A stretch of 64,000 nt of DNA from G963702155 sp963702155 (GCA_963702155.1 OY969717.1:2267623-2331622), one strand, 5' to 3'. Shown: positions 19,401 through 27,982, counted from the stretch's first letter. Numbers and translations: made by a program. Notes: generated from the letters alone by a model not told the origin.

Positions 19401-20549
19401 AGATATACGCCCTGTGTTTTTGGGCTGTCCTTCATCTCTCGCGTTATCTAAAATATTGCGCCGAATATTGTTAATAACAATATCAGGGCCATACGTATCG
19501 TATCCATGGGCTTTTTTGTTATTTTCAAAAGGCGCAACATAAATGACAGGAAAATATAAATCTCTTTCATGCGCGCGAACAAAGCTTTTAAGTTGATAAC
19601 GATCTTTTATTTCAAAGTCATTAAAACCTTGTGACCGAAGATAGTTTTGGTACGCATCTCTATCTGCGCCCAAAACTTTCGGATTCCAGCTAATTGCTTG
19701 GATGCTATCATGGGTCTCCAAAAAATCACTGGTAAAATATTCAAATTCATTAAACGAAATTTCGCCCGAAGCGCTAACAAAACGCCCCGTTGCTTTCAAA
19801 ACGTTAAGATAGGTTTCTATATTTTGTTGCAACTCTAAAACTATTTCATGTACTTCAAGATCAAAGTTTTTTTGAATTTCGATGTCATTATTATTCTTTA
19901 CATGCATAAAAACCGTGCATGTTAATGTCATGAAGAGCAAAATAGGGATACCAACCAAGGCTTTTCTTAGGTTGGATATACTTTTGTTAAGAATTATAAT
20001 TAAAACGGGCGCAAATAATATAACCCCGATAAGATCCCCAACCCACCAGGTAAACATACTAACGGGCAAGGCTGATAAATCAATTAAACTTGCTAAATAT
20101 AAAACGCCCGGCCCTATAAAAGAATTAATCAGACATGCACAAGCGCCACCAAAAAACAGGACAGAAAAAATATCGGCTTCTTTTTCCATACGGGTTGGCA
20201 AGATAACCAGTTTACGGATCAAAAATACACCGGCTGCACTTTGTAAAGTAGCGCCAAGGGCAATAAGACAGCTGATAGTGTAGGGGGCAACGCTCAATAA
20301 TAATGATGCGCCGCCATACCATTGAAGAATAAGATTAGTGATCAACGACCCTATAAATACACCTGGTAGAATGCGGTACCCATAAATTAAAGTGGCCGCC
20401 AGTGCAATGCCGGCCGCTGGCCATACTGGGGTGGCAAATCCGGGCGGTATGGCAAGCAGCAAGGAAAGTAAGCCCGCTAAACAGTAAGAAAGAGCAAGGG
20501 CCGGAATAAGAACTATATGCATTTTAATAGGAGGTACGGGCGTAATCAT
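16416..20549 (-). CDS. MASE1/CHASE-PAS hybrid sensor histidine kinase, 1377 residues
   Basis: Very large membrane kinase. Residues 1-205 are a MASE1 membrane sensor (ATPVWPAAGIALA); residues about 225-510 an extracytoplasmic CHASE domain with ESI-type FYPVIYVAPFE and YDTYGPD features; a membrane helix near 510-535; a second extracytoplasmic sensor (about 575-775) between further helices; then PAS (about 840-960), HisKA with His1004 in FLANMSHEIRTPLNG, HATPase (NLIGNSVKF, GGTGLGLAIT) and a receiver (LVLMDCMMPVMDG type, final 130 residues). No Hpt is fused, so the adjacent free Hpt protein is an obvious partner. Two separate outside sensors in one kinase are unusual. The signal is unknown. Confidence 0.9.
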   Translation of the reverse strand: MITPVPPIKMHIVLIPALALSYCLAGLLSLLLAIPPGFATPVWPAAGIALAATLIYGYRILPGVFIGSLITNLILQWYGGASLLLSVAPYTISCLIALGATLQSAAGVFLIRKLVILPTRMEKEADIFSVLFFGGACACLINSFIGPGVLYLASLIDLSALPVSMFTWWVGDLIGVILFAPVLIIILNKSISNLRKALVGIPILLFMTLTCTVFMHVKNNNDIEIQKNFDLEVHEIVLELQQNIETYLNVLKATGRFVSASGEISFNEFEYFTSDFLETHDSIQAISWNPKVLGADRDAYQNYLRSQGFNDFEIKDRYQLKSFVRAHERDLYFPVIYVAPFENNKKAHGYDTYGPDIVINNIRRNILDNARDEGQPKNTGRISVVQSEQQYGFIVYNPVYDPRLNKNSVSERQKHLMGYTAGVFLMPKMMAPIHKVAKSKGMSFFVEDLAQNNDQENNILLYHSDTPDHKEPADVINLENKTKSVSKINFASHTWQLTFYSDTAVIALNDWSLWYILIGGLLASSVFGAFLLIITAQNDAMHNAQLSRYSVFNTQRSKIILIPFLCSALTFALCFSVYLETDKQSKKVVMHTLHEEGLLLKQSIVDNTRFSILGLKRMAKRWEAHNKTPADLWKADAREYIKDFKALKVIEWVNADLEIERVYPFDSNKEIIGLKIDYDETRRKTLEKAKKKDTVTLTPPLDLRQGYRAVIAYIPVYFDDQFQGFMVGIFDLKAMTDQIINVNFKDLFHFTILDNGIVVYETPQKYAAKQLFIDNINADIFNRTWNISIRPTQEFLNAQNFILSPIILIGGAILSLLVGFAVFLAMVSRESSLLLMEKTYDLEHSEQQLRTSLSFQKLIQDSIPDIVFIKDKDFRIIDCNASFLELYPEEQREHIIGTTAAEEYSQEERDAFFADDRRAFEDGFLEVEETILFPDGIARTLYTKKVRFESESGEVFLLAISRDVTDQKQIQDSLKRSNHELERAKEEAILANAMKSEFLANMSHEIRTPLNGVIGAADLLRKTDIDRKQNKYLKIILGSGQTLLSLINDILDLSKIEVGELQINAEPLDLRELISDTIQPHIHKAKKNNVSVEQHFGDDVPNIILGDLVRLGQIFTNLIGNSVKFVEAGSIDIFVDVLKTAEYMTTIRFKVQDTGIGIKTENLEHIFGKFSQADASTTKKYGGTGLGLAITQRLVELMGGQIHVESVFKEGTTFWFDLDLPVLHEKIASTDKSKDNHTSEKYNKKYLGAHILLVENELVNQMVATDMLENFECTIELAENGKEAIDALKATPDAFDIVLMDCMMPVMDGFDATVAIRKMEESGDLPRQTIIAMTANAMADEKEKCIAIGMDDYLSKPVTLEILYQKIKPHIQGKRSK

Positions 20550-20852
20550 ATATTCAATCTGGATGATACATAAAAATTATAAATAACAAATGTTATCAAA
20601 GGTTACGCGCAATAATATCAGCCTTTATTTAAAATTATATGAACATGTTCCAAAGATACGTCAGCACACTTGAAACGTACTTTATAAAAAATATAAGATA
20701 ATCATCGAAATATCCTCCAAATCTTCTAAAGCTATGTTTTATATCAACTAATTTTATGAATTCTTGTGAAAAGATGAAATCTATTAAAAAGATGCTTGAT
20801 TTTTATATTCTAATAAGATTATAAAACATTGTCTTTTTGGCATATCTCTTGC
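20550..20852. other. AT-rich intergenic region with tRNA promoter
   Basis: Upstream region of the giant kinase (minus strand) and of tRNA-Glu (plus strand). Apart from the promoter at 20796 no gene or repeat is seen. Confidence 0.4.
20796..20825 (+). promoter_or_regulatory. Probable sigma-70 promoter of tRNA-Glu
   Basis: TTGATT and TATAAA are 18 bases apart (17 if TTATAA is read). The expected start would be about 20 bases before the tRNA. Confidence 0.45.
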
Positions 20853-20928
20853 GTCCCGTTCGTCTAGAGGCCTAGGACACCGCCCTTTCACGGCGGCAAC
20901 ACGGGTTCGAATCCCGTACGGGACGCCA
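20853..20928 (+). tRNA. tRNA-Glu (TTC), CCA encoded
   Basis: A 76-base cloverleaf. The acceptor arm GTCCCGT pairs with ACGGGAC; the anticodon stem CCGCC/GGCGG holds a CTTTCAC loop with anticodon TTC; the T arm is CGGGTTCGAATCCCG; the 3' CCA is encoded. A P4-type integrase begins 160 bases downstream, so this tRNA is the probable integration site of the following element. Confidence 0.95.
20914..20921 (+). other. Candidate attL core in the tRNA 3' end
   Basis: CCGTACGG in the T arm/acceptor stem is the longest stretch shared with a site at 30266, beyond the last GGTGGCC repeat of the element. The identity is only 8 bases with scattered flanking matches, so the exact core is uncertain. Confidence 0.3.
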
Positions 20929-21040
20929 TTTACATATTTTTTACCATCCAATACAATCCAAAATAACTAGACAAACCAAGGGTTTTGAGCCATAATTCGC
21001 ACAAAGCTGTCCGATATTGTCCAGCCAAGTCACACAAAAG

Positions 21041-21090
21041 TGGTGGCTTTATTGGTGGCCTTTCAAAAACGCAAAATCAAAAGGCCACCA
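21041..21090. repeat. GGTGGCC arm-type repeats, left end of element
   Basis: TGGTGGC...TTGGTGGCCTTT in direct orientation at 21041-21063, and AAGGCCACCA in inverse orientation at 21081-21090, directly before the integrase start. The same doubled motif recurs at 30184-30206 near the right end. They look like integrase arm-binding sites, and may also let the integrase control its own promoter. Confidence 0.6.
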
Positions 21091-21091
21091 A

Positions 21092-22312
21092 ATGAAGCTG
21101 AATGATCAAATTTGTAAAAAGGCTAAACCCAAAGAAAAAACCTATAAACTATCCGATGGTGGTGGCCTTTATTTGGAAGTAACGCCAAAGGGTAGCAAGT
21201 TATGGCGTTTGAAATATCGGTTTTTAAAGAAGCAAAAGAAGCTTTCCATTGGCGCTTACCCCATAATCACGCTTGCCGAGGCACGTAATCACCGTGAAGA
21301 AGCTAAAAAATTACTCACAAACAACCTTGATCCTGCCGCCGTTAAACAAGATATGAAACAGGAGCGCGAACAAGAGGCCGCCAATACGTTTGAGGTGATT
21401 GCCCGTGAATGGTATGCACAAAAAGTGCCTGAATGGTCAAAAACCAATGCTGATACAGTGTTGAAGCGTTTGGAAAAAGACGTATTTCCCGTGATAGGAA
21501 AATACCCGATTAAAATTCTTACGCATAAAACGTTACTTGATTTGGCCAATGCCGTAAAAGAGCGTGGCGCGAATGAATTGGCAAAGCGGATAATCCAAAT
21601 GTGCCGCCATATATATCAATATGCGATTATTACAGGACGCGCCGATAAAAACATAGCCGAAGATTTGCGAGGATTGGTCAAGTCAGAGCCTAAAACCCAT
21701 TATGCCGCGATTGATTCCAAAGATTTACCAAAATTCATTGCCGATTTGCGCGGCCATAAAGCACGCCTGAACAGCCAGACATATTTAGCGGTTAACTTTA
21801 TAATGCTGACATTTGTGCGAACAGGCGAGATGATACGGGCGGAATGGGATGAATTTGATTTTGACGAAAAGATTTGGATTGTGCCTGCCGCACGCATGAA
21901 AATGAAAAAAGAACATATTGTGCCGTTATCAGATCAAGCGATTGAGATATTGCAAGAATTACGAGAATTACACAATCACCCTACATACGTATTTCCAAGC
22001 CGCGTAAGTCGCAATAATTGCATGAGCAATAACACAATCTTGATGGCATTAGAGCGCATGGGCTATCGCGGCATAATGACGGGACATGGTTTTCGCGCAT
22101 TAGCCATGAGTACCATCATGGAAAAACTTAGATATCGCCACGAAATACCCGATGCGCAATTAGCGCACGCAAAACGTGGAGATGTAGCAAGGGCATATGA
22201 TCGCGCTAAATTCTTGCCCGAACGCATTAAGATGATGCAAGAATGGGCGGATTATTTGGATGACATTGCACGGTGTGGAACAGTAATAGTTAGAAAATTT
22301 GGAAAAGCCTAA
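21092..22312 (+). CDS. int: P4-type tyrosine integrase
   Basis: About 406 residues. The N-terminal DUF4102 arm-binding domain has KLSDGGGLYLEVTPKGSKLW, followed by a core-binding domain and a catalytic domain with Arg in LTFVRTGEMIRAEWDE, His-x-x-Arg in GHGFRALAMS and the Tyr in ARAYDRAKFLPER. It looks intact. The ATG at 21092 is chosen because it begins the usual N-terminus; the frame extends 25 codons upstream through the arm repeats. It integrates the element at the adjacent tRNA-Glu. Confidence 0.92.
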   Translation: MKLNDQICKKAKPKEKTYKLSDGGGLYLEVTPKGSKLWRLKYRFLKKQKKLSIGAYPIITLAEARNHREEAKKLLTNNLDPAAVKQDMKQEREQEAANTFEVIAREWYAQKVPEWSKTNADTVLKRLEKDVFPVIGKYPIKILTHKTLLDLANAVKERGANELAKRIIQMCRHIYQYAIITGRADKNIAEDLRGLVKSEPKTHYAAIDSKDLPKFIADLRGHKARLNSQTYLAVNFIMLTFVRTGEMIRAEWDEFDFDEKIWIVPAARMKMKKEHIVPLSDQAIEILQELRELHNHPTYVFPSRVSRNNCMSNNTILMALERMGYRGIMTGHGFRALAMSTIMEKLRYRHEIPDAQLAHAKRGDVARAYDRAKFLPERIKMMQEWADYLDDIARCGTVIVRKFGKA

Positions 22313-22355
22313 AGCGACATGAAAAAAATATATAAATTAAAAAGAGTGGTATTCT

Positions 22356-23132
22356 TTGGAAGACGCTGCAAAACGTTTAACACTTACTCTTTCCGAGGAT
22401 GTAAATGTCTATGATGTTTTGCAATTAGCGATTGAAGGCCATCTTAAGCTCTCTTGGAATATGAGGCACGTGGCTGCAATACAGGTGAAATATACAAAAA
22501 AAATTATTCCGGTTATGCTCGAATTATTTCCTGAACAGAAAGAACCATTTGTATCAATAGGCTTTCATGCAGTTGAAGGGCAAGATTCAGTGGTTATGTT
22601 GAGCGGTGCTCATAACGTATTGCTAGAGCATTGTGGCGCCTTATCTGATTATTTATTGGCGCAGATCACCAATACAGGCGGTGAACTTATATCACTTGAT
22701 GGTTATTATGTACAGGATAGCGAAGGTGTTAAATGGAAGATAATGGAGCGTTTTGAAAATTCTTTGCTGAAAGAGCTTGATTCAGAGAATAAACGTAAAC
22801 TCTATGATACTGCTAATTACGTTTCGTCAGGAGTATGGCCAGAAATTTCGGAATTAGGTTTTATAAAAAATGATCTTGAAATGCTTGAAAATTCCTTGCT
22901 TTCAAAAGAGAGTGAAAAACCTGTGTTGGTCAGAGAACGGACAGGCTATTTAAATATTATAGGCGCACTACTCGGTGTATTGCTTGGAAAATCATCTAGC
23001 GGAATAGCATATTCACAATTTGAATCACAGCAAGCTGTCATTGATTGCATCCACGCAACATACGGAGATAGATCAGGGCTTTCCAAGCGAAATTTAGAAG
23101 ATAAATTCGCCAAAGCGAAAGAAAAATTGTAA
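22356..23132 (+). CDS. Integrase-adjacent hypothetical protein
   Basis: A 258-residue soluble protein, probably starting at TTG 22356, 43 bases after the integrase. The C-terminal 65 residues (RTGYLNIIGALLGVLLGKSS, then FESQQAVIDCIHATYGDRSGLSKRNLEDKFAKAK) form a module I recognise from proteins encoded near integrases and in mobile elements, where it often ends otherwise unrelated proteins. The rest matches no family I know. A role in element maintenance is a guess. Confidence 0.6.
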   Translation: MEDAAKRLTLTLSEDVNVYDVLQLAIEGHLKLSWNMRHVAAIQVKYTKKIIPVMLELFPEQKEPFVSIGFHAVEGQDSVVMLSGAHNVLLEHCGALSDYLLAQITNTGGELISLDGYYVQDSEGVKWKIMERFENSLLKELDSENKRKLYDTANYVSSGVWPEISELGFIKNDLEMLENSLLSKESEKPVLVRERTGYLNIIGALLGVLLGKSSSGIAYSQFESQQAVIDCIHATYGDRSGLSKRNLEDKFAKAKEKL

Positions 23133-23153
23133 TAACTTAGATTTTGTATCTAA

Positions 23154-23186
23154 CCGCAAATGCGGTAATGAACGCCGTATTTGCGG
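23154..23186. repeat. 12-base inverted repeat upstream of the AlpA-like gene
   Basis: CCGCAAATGCGG and CCGTATTTGCGG pair over 12 positions with one wobble and a 9-base spacer. There is no T run, so it is either a weak terminator for the upstream gene or an operator for a regulator such as the AlpA-like protein. Confidence 0.5.
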
Positions 23187-23260
23187 CCTAAATTGCTTAA
23201 CAAATTCAAAATAAACGTCGTAGGCTTTTCTTGGTTCACATCAAACGAAAGGAAACCGTA

Positions 23261-23458
23261 ATGTACGATCAAACAACTTTGCCCGAAACGGGTTTTGTCC
23301 GCTTACCACAAATCTTAAAAATCTTTCCCGTATCAAAATCCACTTGGTGGGCAGGGGTTAAAGATGGTAAATATCCACAACCAGTTAAACTGGGGCAAAA
23401 AATGACCGCATGGCGCGTTGAGGATATTCGCGCCCTTATTGACTCATTTGACAATTAA
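23261..23458 (+). CDS. AlpA-family phage-type transcriptional regulator
   Basis: About 65 residues, starting at ATG 23261 (GAAAGGA ribosome site upstream). It has the AlpA/MerR-like helix-turn-helix: FVRLPQILKIFPVSKSTWWAGVKDG...PVKLG...AWRVEDIRALI. AlpA proteins activate integrase or excision genes of P4-like elements, which fits the location near the integrase. It lies 5 bases before the next gene. Confidence 0.85.
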   Translation: MYDQTTLPETGFVRLPQILKIFPVSKSTWWAGVKDGKYPQPVKLGQKMTAWRVEDIRALIDSFDN

Positions 23459-23463
23459 ATCCA

Positions 23464-23979
23464 ATGTCACGGCGTTTGTATCCCCACAATCGCGTACGAT
23501 ATTGGTATGCCTATGACATAGACGATATTTGCGCATTATTCAAAGATTTGGGATCACATCCCCAAACTGTCCGCGCATGGATAAAGCGCGGCTTGAAAAC
23601 AATTGATAATGGAAAGCCAGCGTTAGTCTATGGCAATGATTTAATTGTATTTTTGAAAAAACAAAATGCCAGCGGCAAATGTAAAACAGAATTTAATCAA
23701 ATGTTTTGCATGAAATGTAAAGATGCCCGTCCAATCTATCAAAACAAGGTTGCCATAACCGCAAAAGATAGATTGCTAAAAGTCCAAGGCAAATGTCGTA
23801 ACTGTAAAACCATGATGTTTAAATCTTACAAATTGAGCGATATTCCAAACATTCGCAAAATATTCAAGGTGGTTGATGTTTTGGAATTAGATGATTGTTT
23901 AAATTCCCCCTCTATGACTCACTTAGACGCACATAATAAAATGCCCCCAAATGAGTCATGCCAAGGGGTTTTATTATGA
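23464..23979 (+). CDS. HTH/zinc-ribbon protein partnered with a recombinase
   Basis: A 171-residue protein. Residues 10-60 look like a helix-turn-helix (ICALFKDLGSHPQTVRAWIKRG), and residues 75-115 hold two Cys-x2-Cys pairs (FCMKCKDARP and KCRNCKTMM) forming a likely zinc ribbon. The stop overlaps the start of the next gene in ATGA, so the two are co-translated. Such a DNA-binding protein beside a recombinase suggests a recombination directionality or targeting factor; function unproven. Confidence 0.6.
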   Translation: MSRRLYPHNRVRYWYAYDIDDICALFKDLGSHPQTVRAWIKRGLKTIDNGKPALVYGNDLIVFLKKQNASGKCKTEFNQMFCMKCKDARPIYQNKVAITAKDRLLKVQGKCRNCKTMMFKSYKLSDIPNIRKIFKVVDVLELDDCLNSPSMTHLDAHNKMPPNESCQGVLL

Positions 23980-24614
23980 GCATGAACGCACAATATAATG
24001 CCGTAAATGAACGCGCAAAATACAAATATCGTTTGCATGTAAGGCGTGCGCTTAAAAAAGATGAAAAGACAATTATCGCAACACTCAAACACATTCGCGA
24101 TTTTGAAAAATTTATAAAATTCGCTGGATTTGAAATGTTTAATGAGCATATGGCGGATAAATACATTCAAAGCCTATTGAATGAAAATAAATCATTATCT
24201 TACATCACGGACAATATCCGTAATTTGAAAGAATTTTTGAAGTGGCTGGAACGCCAACGCGGGTATCGCAGTAAAATTAATTACAATCACATTGATTACT
24301 TGAATGTATCCAATAACCAGCGTAAAACCGCCAAAGCCGTTGAATACAAAAAATCGTATACGTTTGAGCAGATTATTCAAACCATCCGCGACATGCCCGA
24401 TCAAACCAATATATATAAGCGTGATAAAGCCATTTTATCACTACAAGCCCTTTGCACGTTGCGTGTGTCTGAATTACGCACGATTAAAATGAAAAGCCTG
24501 ATTGATGAAAACGGCTCATATTTTATCTATGTTTGCCCAAAGCATATGAGCGTTAAGTATGCCAAAACTCGCCATGCCCACATTATTCCCTTAGAGGCCT
24601 ATATCTGCCAATAA
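23976..24614 (+). pseudogene. Truncated XerC/D-like tyrosine recombinase
   Basis: About 212 residues remain. The SAM-like core-binding domain (about 20-110) and the first part of the catalytic domain are present, with catalytic Arg in LCTLRVSELRTIKM and the KTRHAHIIPLEA strand. The His-x-x-Arg and Tyr motifs are missing because the frame runs into an hsdS fragment at about 24598. Its ATG overlaps the upstream stop. It cannot be an active recombinase in this form. Confidence 0.75.
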
Positions 24615-25452
24615 AGAAAAGCTTATTTCTGTGAGCCAAGGCACGTCAATTAAAGGTTTTACCAATAATGATTTAAAAATATTAAAAATAAAAATGCCTC
24701 TTAAAAAACAACAATAAAAAATTGCCGCATTTTTGGGGGTGGTGGATGAGCGGATTGGGCAGATTCAACAAAAGAAAGATTTATTGGAGCAGTATAAAAA
24801 AGGCATGATGCAACGCCTGTTTTCCCAAACCCTCCGCTTCACCGACACAGGCGGCACCCCCTTCCCCGATTGGGAAGAGAAAAGAATTGATGAAATTGGA
24901 AAAACTTATAACGGTTTAACAGGGAAATCAGCGAATGACTTTGGCATGGGTGAGCCTTTCATCACATACAAACAAGTTTTTGATTCTTCATTTATTAAAA
25001 AATCTAATTATGGTTTTGTACAAATCACCAGCGCAGATAATCAAAATAAAGTCTCTCATGGCGATATATTATTCACAACATCCAGCGAAACAACGCATGA
25101 GGTTGGCTTTGCATCTGTCTTTTTAGGGCAAAATGAAAATGTATATTTAAATAGTTTTTGCTTCGGTCTACGTCCTCACAATATAGATAATTTAAACCCT
25201 AATTTTTCTAGGTATTTGTTTAGAAGTGCCGAATACCGAGCAAAGGTTTTGCCTTTGGCACAAGGAAGCACACGCTATAACATATCAAAGACCAGCTTTA
25301 TAAAAATTAAGCTACAAATCCCCCACCCAGACGAACAAAAAAAGATTGCCGATTTCCTGTCTGCCATTGATGATAAAATCGTGCTGGTATCCGATGAACT
25401 CACCCACGCCAAAACCTTTAAAAAAGGGCTATTGCAACAGATGTTTGTTTAA
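24598..25452 (+). pseudogene. hsdS: Broken hsdS, type I restriction specificity subunit
   Basis: Joined directly to the truncated recombinase. One reading frame from about 24598 encodes the end of a first target-recognition domain (ISVSQGTSIKGFTN...LKIKMPLKKQQ), is stopped by TAA at 24715, then continues KIAAFLGVVDERIGQIQQKKDLLEQYKKG, a second recognition domain and the closing conserved repeat QKKIADFLSAIDDKI. The helix repeats around each recognition domain identify HsdS. The 5' part and the whole hsdM gene are absent. The downstream 239-residue frame (24733-25452) could still be translated as a half-HsdS. Confidence 0.8.
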
Positions 25453-25584
25453 AGCTGTTATTCCAAGTAAGGTTTAATCGTTTTACAAGTAAGCTCTTTT
25501 TCTAAAAAATTGAATGCGTTGTATTTCAAAGGTTTTTGGACTATATTTTCAAAGTAAGATAAACTCAGTTTTAGGGTAATCCCC

Positions 25585-26742
25585 ATGTTTATACGTATAC
25601 CAGAACCAACTTGGAACAGTCCCTTAGCAGGGGCAATTCTAGAATTGGAAAAATTAAGGACACAACACCTTTATTCCGAAGTGCCGCCTTATATATTTTT
25701 TCAGCTAAAAGATATTTTTCAAATATTGGAAACTCTAGGCTCTGCAAGGATTGAAGGAAATAACACCACTTTATCCGAATACGTTGAAAAAATTATTGAG
25801 CGCAATAGTGTTGTCGATGAAAAACGACAAGAGCTTGAAAATATTGAAGCGGCCATTGATTTTATCGAGGCCAATACGGATGAAACAACAAAGATTGACC
25901 GTGCCTATATTTCACATCTTCATACACTTGTTGTGCAAAACCTTACATCTCCACCAGATGGTGAAGGATCAAGATATGCAGGGGAATTAAGAAGAGGCAA
26001 CGTTGAGATTCAAAAATCAAATCATACGCCGCCCTCTGTAGAAGTATTAAAAGATAGATTTGATCAATTCGTGACGTTTGTAGCAAGTCCTGTGCAAGAG
26101 CAAAATCAACTTTTAATGGTGGCAATCGCGCATCATCGATTTATGCATATTCACCCTTTTGATAATGGCAATGGCCGCATGGGGCGGCTTTTAAATTATG
26201 CATTTCTAATTCAATTAGGATTTAATGTTAAAGCGGGACGAATTATTAATCCATCGTCTGTATTTTATACTGATAGGGATAAATATTATGAAATGCTTGG
26301 GACGGCTGATTCATTAGAAAATAAAGACTTATTGACATGGTCTGAATATTTTTTAAATGGGCTTAAAAATCAAATCCAGAAAGTTGATAGTTTAATGCAA
26401 CTGGAATTTACGCGTGACAAAATATTGTTACCAACCTTAAAAATTGCACTGGATCGAGAGCATATCACAAAACAAGAATTTGAAATATTATCATACCTTG
26501 TAAAGACCAAAAAAATGACCATCAAGGCCAGTGAGTTAGATAAATTTGGCATAACAGATTCGCAACAAAAATCTTATGTGATGGCTAAATTAAGAGACAA
26601 TAAAATGGTTCGACCTATTACAGAAGGTGGACGTATTTACACCATTAGATTTGATAATAACTACTTATTGCGGGGCGTTGTAAGTACACTGAAGGATAAT
26701 GGCTTTATTGCAGATTTTTTGAATGATAACGCTTTAAAATAA
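25585..26742 (+). CDS. Fic-family protein (probable AMP-transferase) of a type I restriction locus
   Basis: A 385-residue intact Fic protein. The catalytic motif HPFDNGNGRMGR is at residues 190-201, complete. An N-terminal inhibitory helix motif SARIEGN is at 53-59, which marks a class II, self-inhibited Fic. The C-terminus (about 285-370) looks like a winged-helix segment. It normally transfers AMP to target proteins; the target is unknown. It sits between hsdS and hsdR, a placement common in type I loci, and is the only uninterrupted gene of that set. It ends 3 bases before hsdR. Confidence 0.88.
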   Translation: MFIRIPEPTWNSPLAGAILELEKLRTQHLYSEVPPYIFFQLKDIFQILETLGSARIEGNNTTLSEYVEKIIERNSVVDEKRQELENIEAAIDFIEANTDETTKIDRAYISHLHTLVVQNLTSPPDGEGSRYAGELRRGNVEIQKSNHTPPSVEVLKDRFDQFVTFVASPVQEQNQLLMVAIAHHRFMHIHPFDNGNGRMGRLLNYAFLIQLGFNVKAGRIINPSSVFYTDRDKYYEMLGTADSLENKDLLTWSEYFLNGLKNQIQKVDSLMQLEFTRDKILLPTLKIALDREHITKQEFEILSYLVKTKKMTIKASELDKFGITDSQQKSYVMAKLRDNKMVRPITEGGRIYTIRFDNNYLLRGVVSTLKDNGFIADFLNDNALK

Positions 26743-26745
26743 AAT

Positions 26746-27642
26746 ATGAATACACAAACAGAACAACAGCTTGAATATGCCTTAATTGACCAATTGCAAA
26801 CGCTGGGGTGGGATCGTGTGTCTATTCCCGATGAAGATGCGTTGATTGCCAATCTGAAAACACAGCTGGAAATTCACAATAAAACCACACTTTCGGATTA
26901 TGAATTCAAACAAATTTTGAATAAAATTTCACGCGGCAATATATTTGAAAAAGCCAAAATCTTACGCCATAAAGTAGATTTCACCCGCGATGACGGCAAA
27001 ACGGGCTATATTGAGCTGATTAATCAAATCCATTGGTGCAAAAATCAATATCAGGTCACGCATCAAATTTCGATGCAGGGCACATATAAAAACCGCTATG
27101 ACGTGACATTGCTGGTGAATGGCTTGCCGCTTGTTCAAATTGAACTTAAGCGGCGTGGTTTGGAGATGAAGGAGGGGTTTACCCTACCTCGCTTTATGTG
27201 GTGATTCCTGAAAGCCTGTTACATGCACAATCTCGGTTTCTACGCCTTATTGTCAACACCATTTTAAACCAAGTAACCGCCGAACAAAAGAAATCACGAC
27301 AACCGATCTTGCTTATCATGGATGAGTTTTTAGCACTGGGCTAATCAATTCGGGCGGTATGACAAACATTCCTTTGGCGCAAGTTACGGTTTGTTTAATT
27401 TCTTACAAATTTGCATTATTTCAAACGGCGTAAATACGAAATACTTTGCCAATACGCCATCGGGCAAACGAGACTTTAAACAAACATTCTATTGGACGGA
27501 TCGCGACAATAACCGCATTTCACAGTTAAGTGAATTTGCCGAAATCTTTTTAGAGAAATGCCAGCTTTCTAAAATGATAACTAAATACATAGTTTTGAAT
27601 GAAGGCAATCAGGCGTTAATGGCGTTGCGCCCCTATGGGTAA
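26746..27642 (+). pseudogene. hsdR: hsdR 5' part, interrupted by a conjugation-gene fragment
   Basis: Residues 1-145 encode the start of a type I restriction endonuclease subunit: VQIELKRRGLEMKEGF belongs to the nuclease domain. At 27180 the frame meets a foreign 162-base segment with a stop at 27202-27204. At 27343 the same frame resumes exactly where HsdR should continue (NQFGRYDKHSFGASYGLFNF), reading through SNGVNTKYFANT to VLNEGNQALMALRPY. After 27639 the similarity ends abruptly just before the helicase motifs. Removing the insert would restore this stretch. Confidence 0.85.
27181..27342 (+). pseudogene. Fragment of a VirD4/TraG-type conjugation coupling protein inside hsdR
   Basis: In the frame beginning YPTSLYVVIPES the segment encodes about 54 residues ending in PILLIMDEFLALG, the Walker B region of TraG/VirD4 type IV coupling proteins. 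Its length (162) is a multiple of three and both joints are clean within one base. No transposon ends are visible. It must derive from a conjugative element. Confidence 0.7.
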
Positions 27643-27873
27643 ATTGAGCGCGGCAAACAGTGATCCACCTGTAAAGGGTTGTCACGGCTTCCCGTATGGC
27701 CGCAGACGATACACCGCCGACCGTACAGTTTAAAGGCTCGTTCTCGGAGCGGTTTCCACCACGGTAAAAGATGAAGGGGTACGGATTTCATGCCCTACTC
27801 TATCCGATTTCTACAAATGGTTTACACCTGAAAAATTGAACTATCCCGCGAAATTACCCCCCGAGTTCGTATA
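27643..27873 (+). other. Unrecognised broken coding remnants
   Basis: Between the hsdR joint and the next small gene, two short frames look like coding sequence: one from ATG 27696 (MAADDTPPTVQFKGSF) and one shifted by a base that continues LGAVSTTVKDEGVRI...SDFYKWFTPEKLNYPAKL to a stop near 27873. Together they resemble a frameshifted gene end. I do not recognise the family; given the neighbours a conjugation gene is possible. Confidence 0.3.
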
Positions 27874-27982
27874 AGTAGCGTTATGTTAATAGTATTATTT
27901 CTAGTCAAGGGGTTAACTTTATTCTTGTATATAAAACGAATCCTGCCATGTTGGAATTGGTGTTGCTAGTACCAGAAGAGCA

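Noticed and set aside
21150..21180. A further GGTGGCCTTTATTT inside the integrase gene as another arm site
   Set aside because: It encodes the conserved GGGLYLEV segment of the integrase N-terminal domain, so coding constraint explains it.
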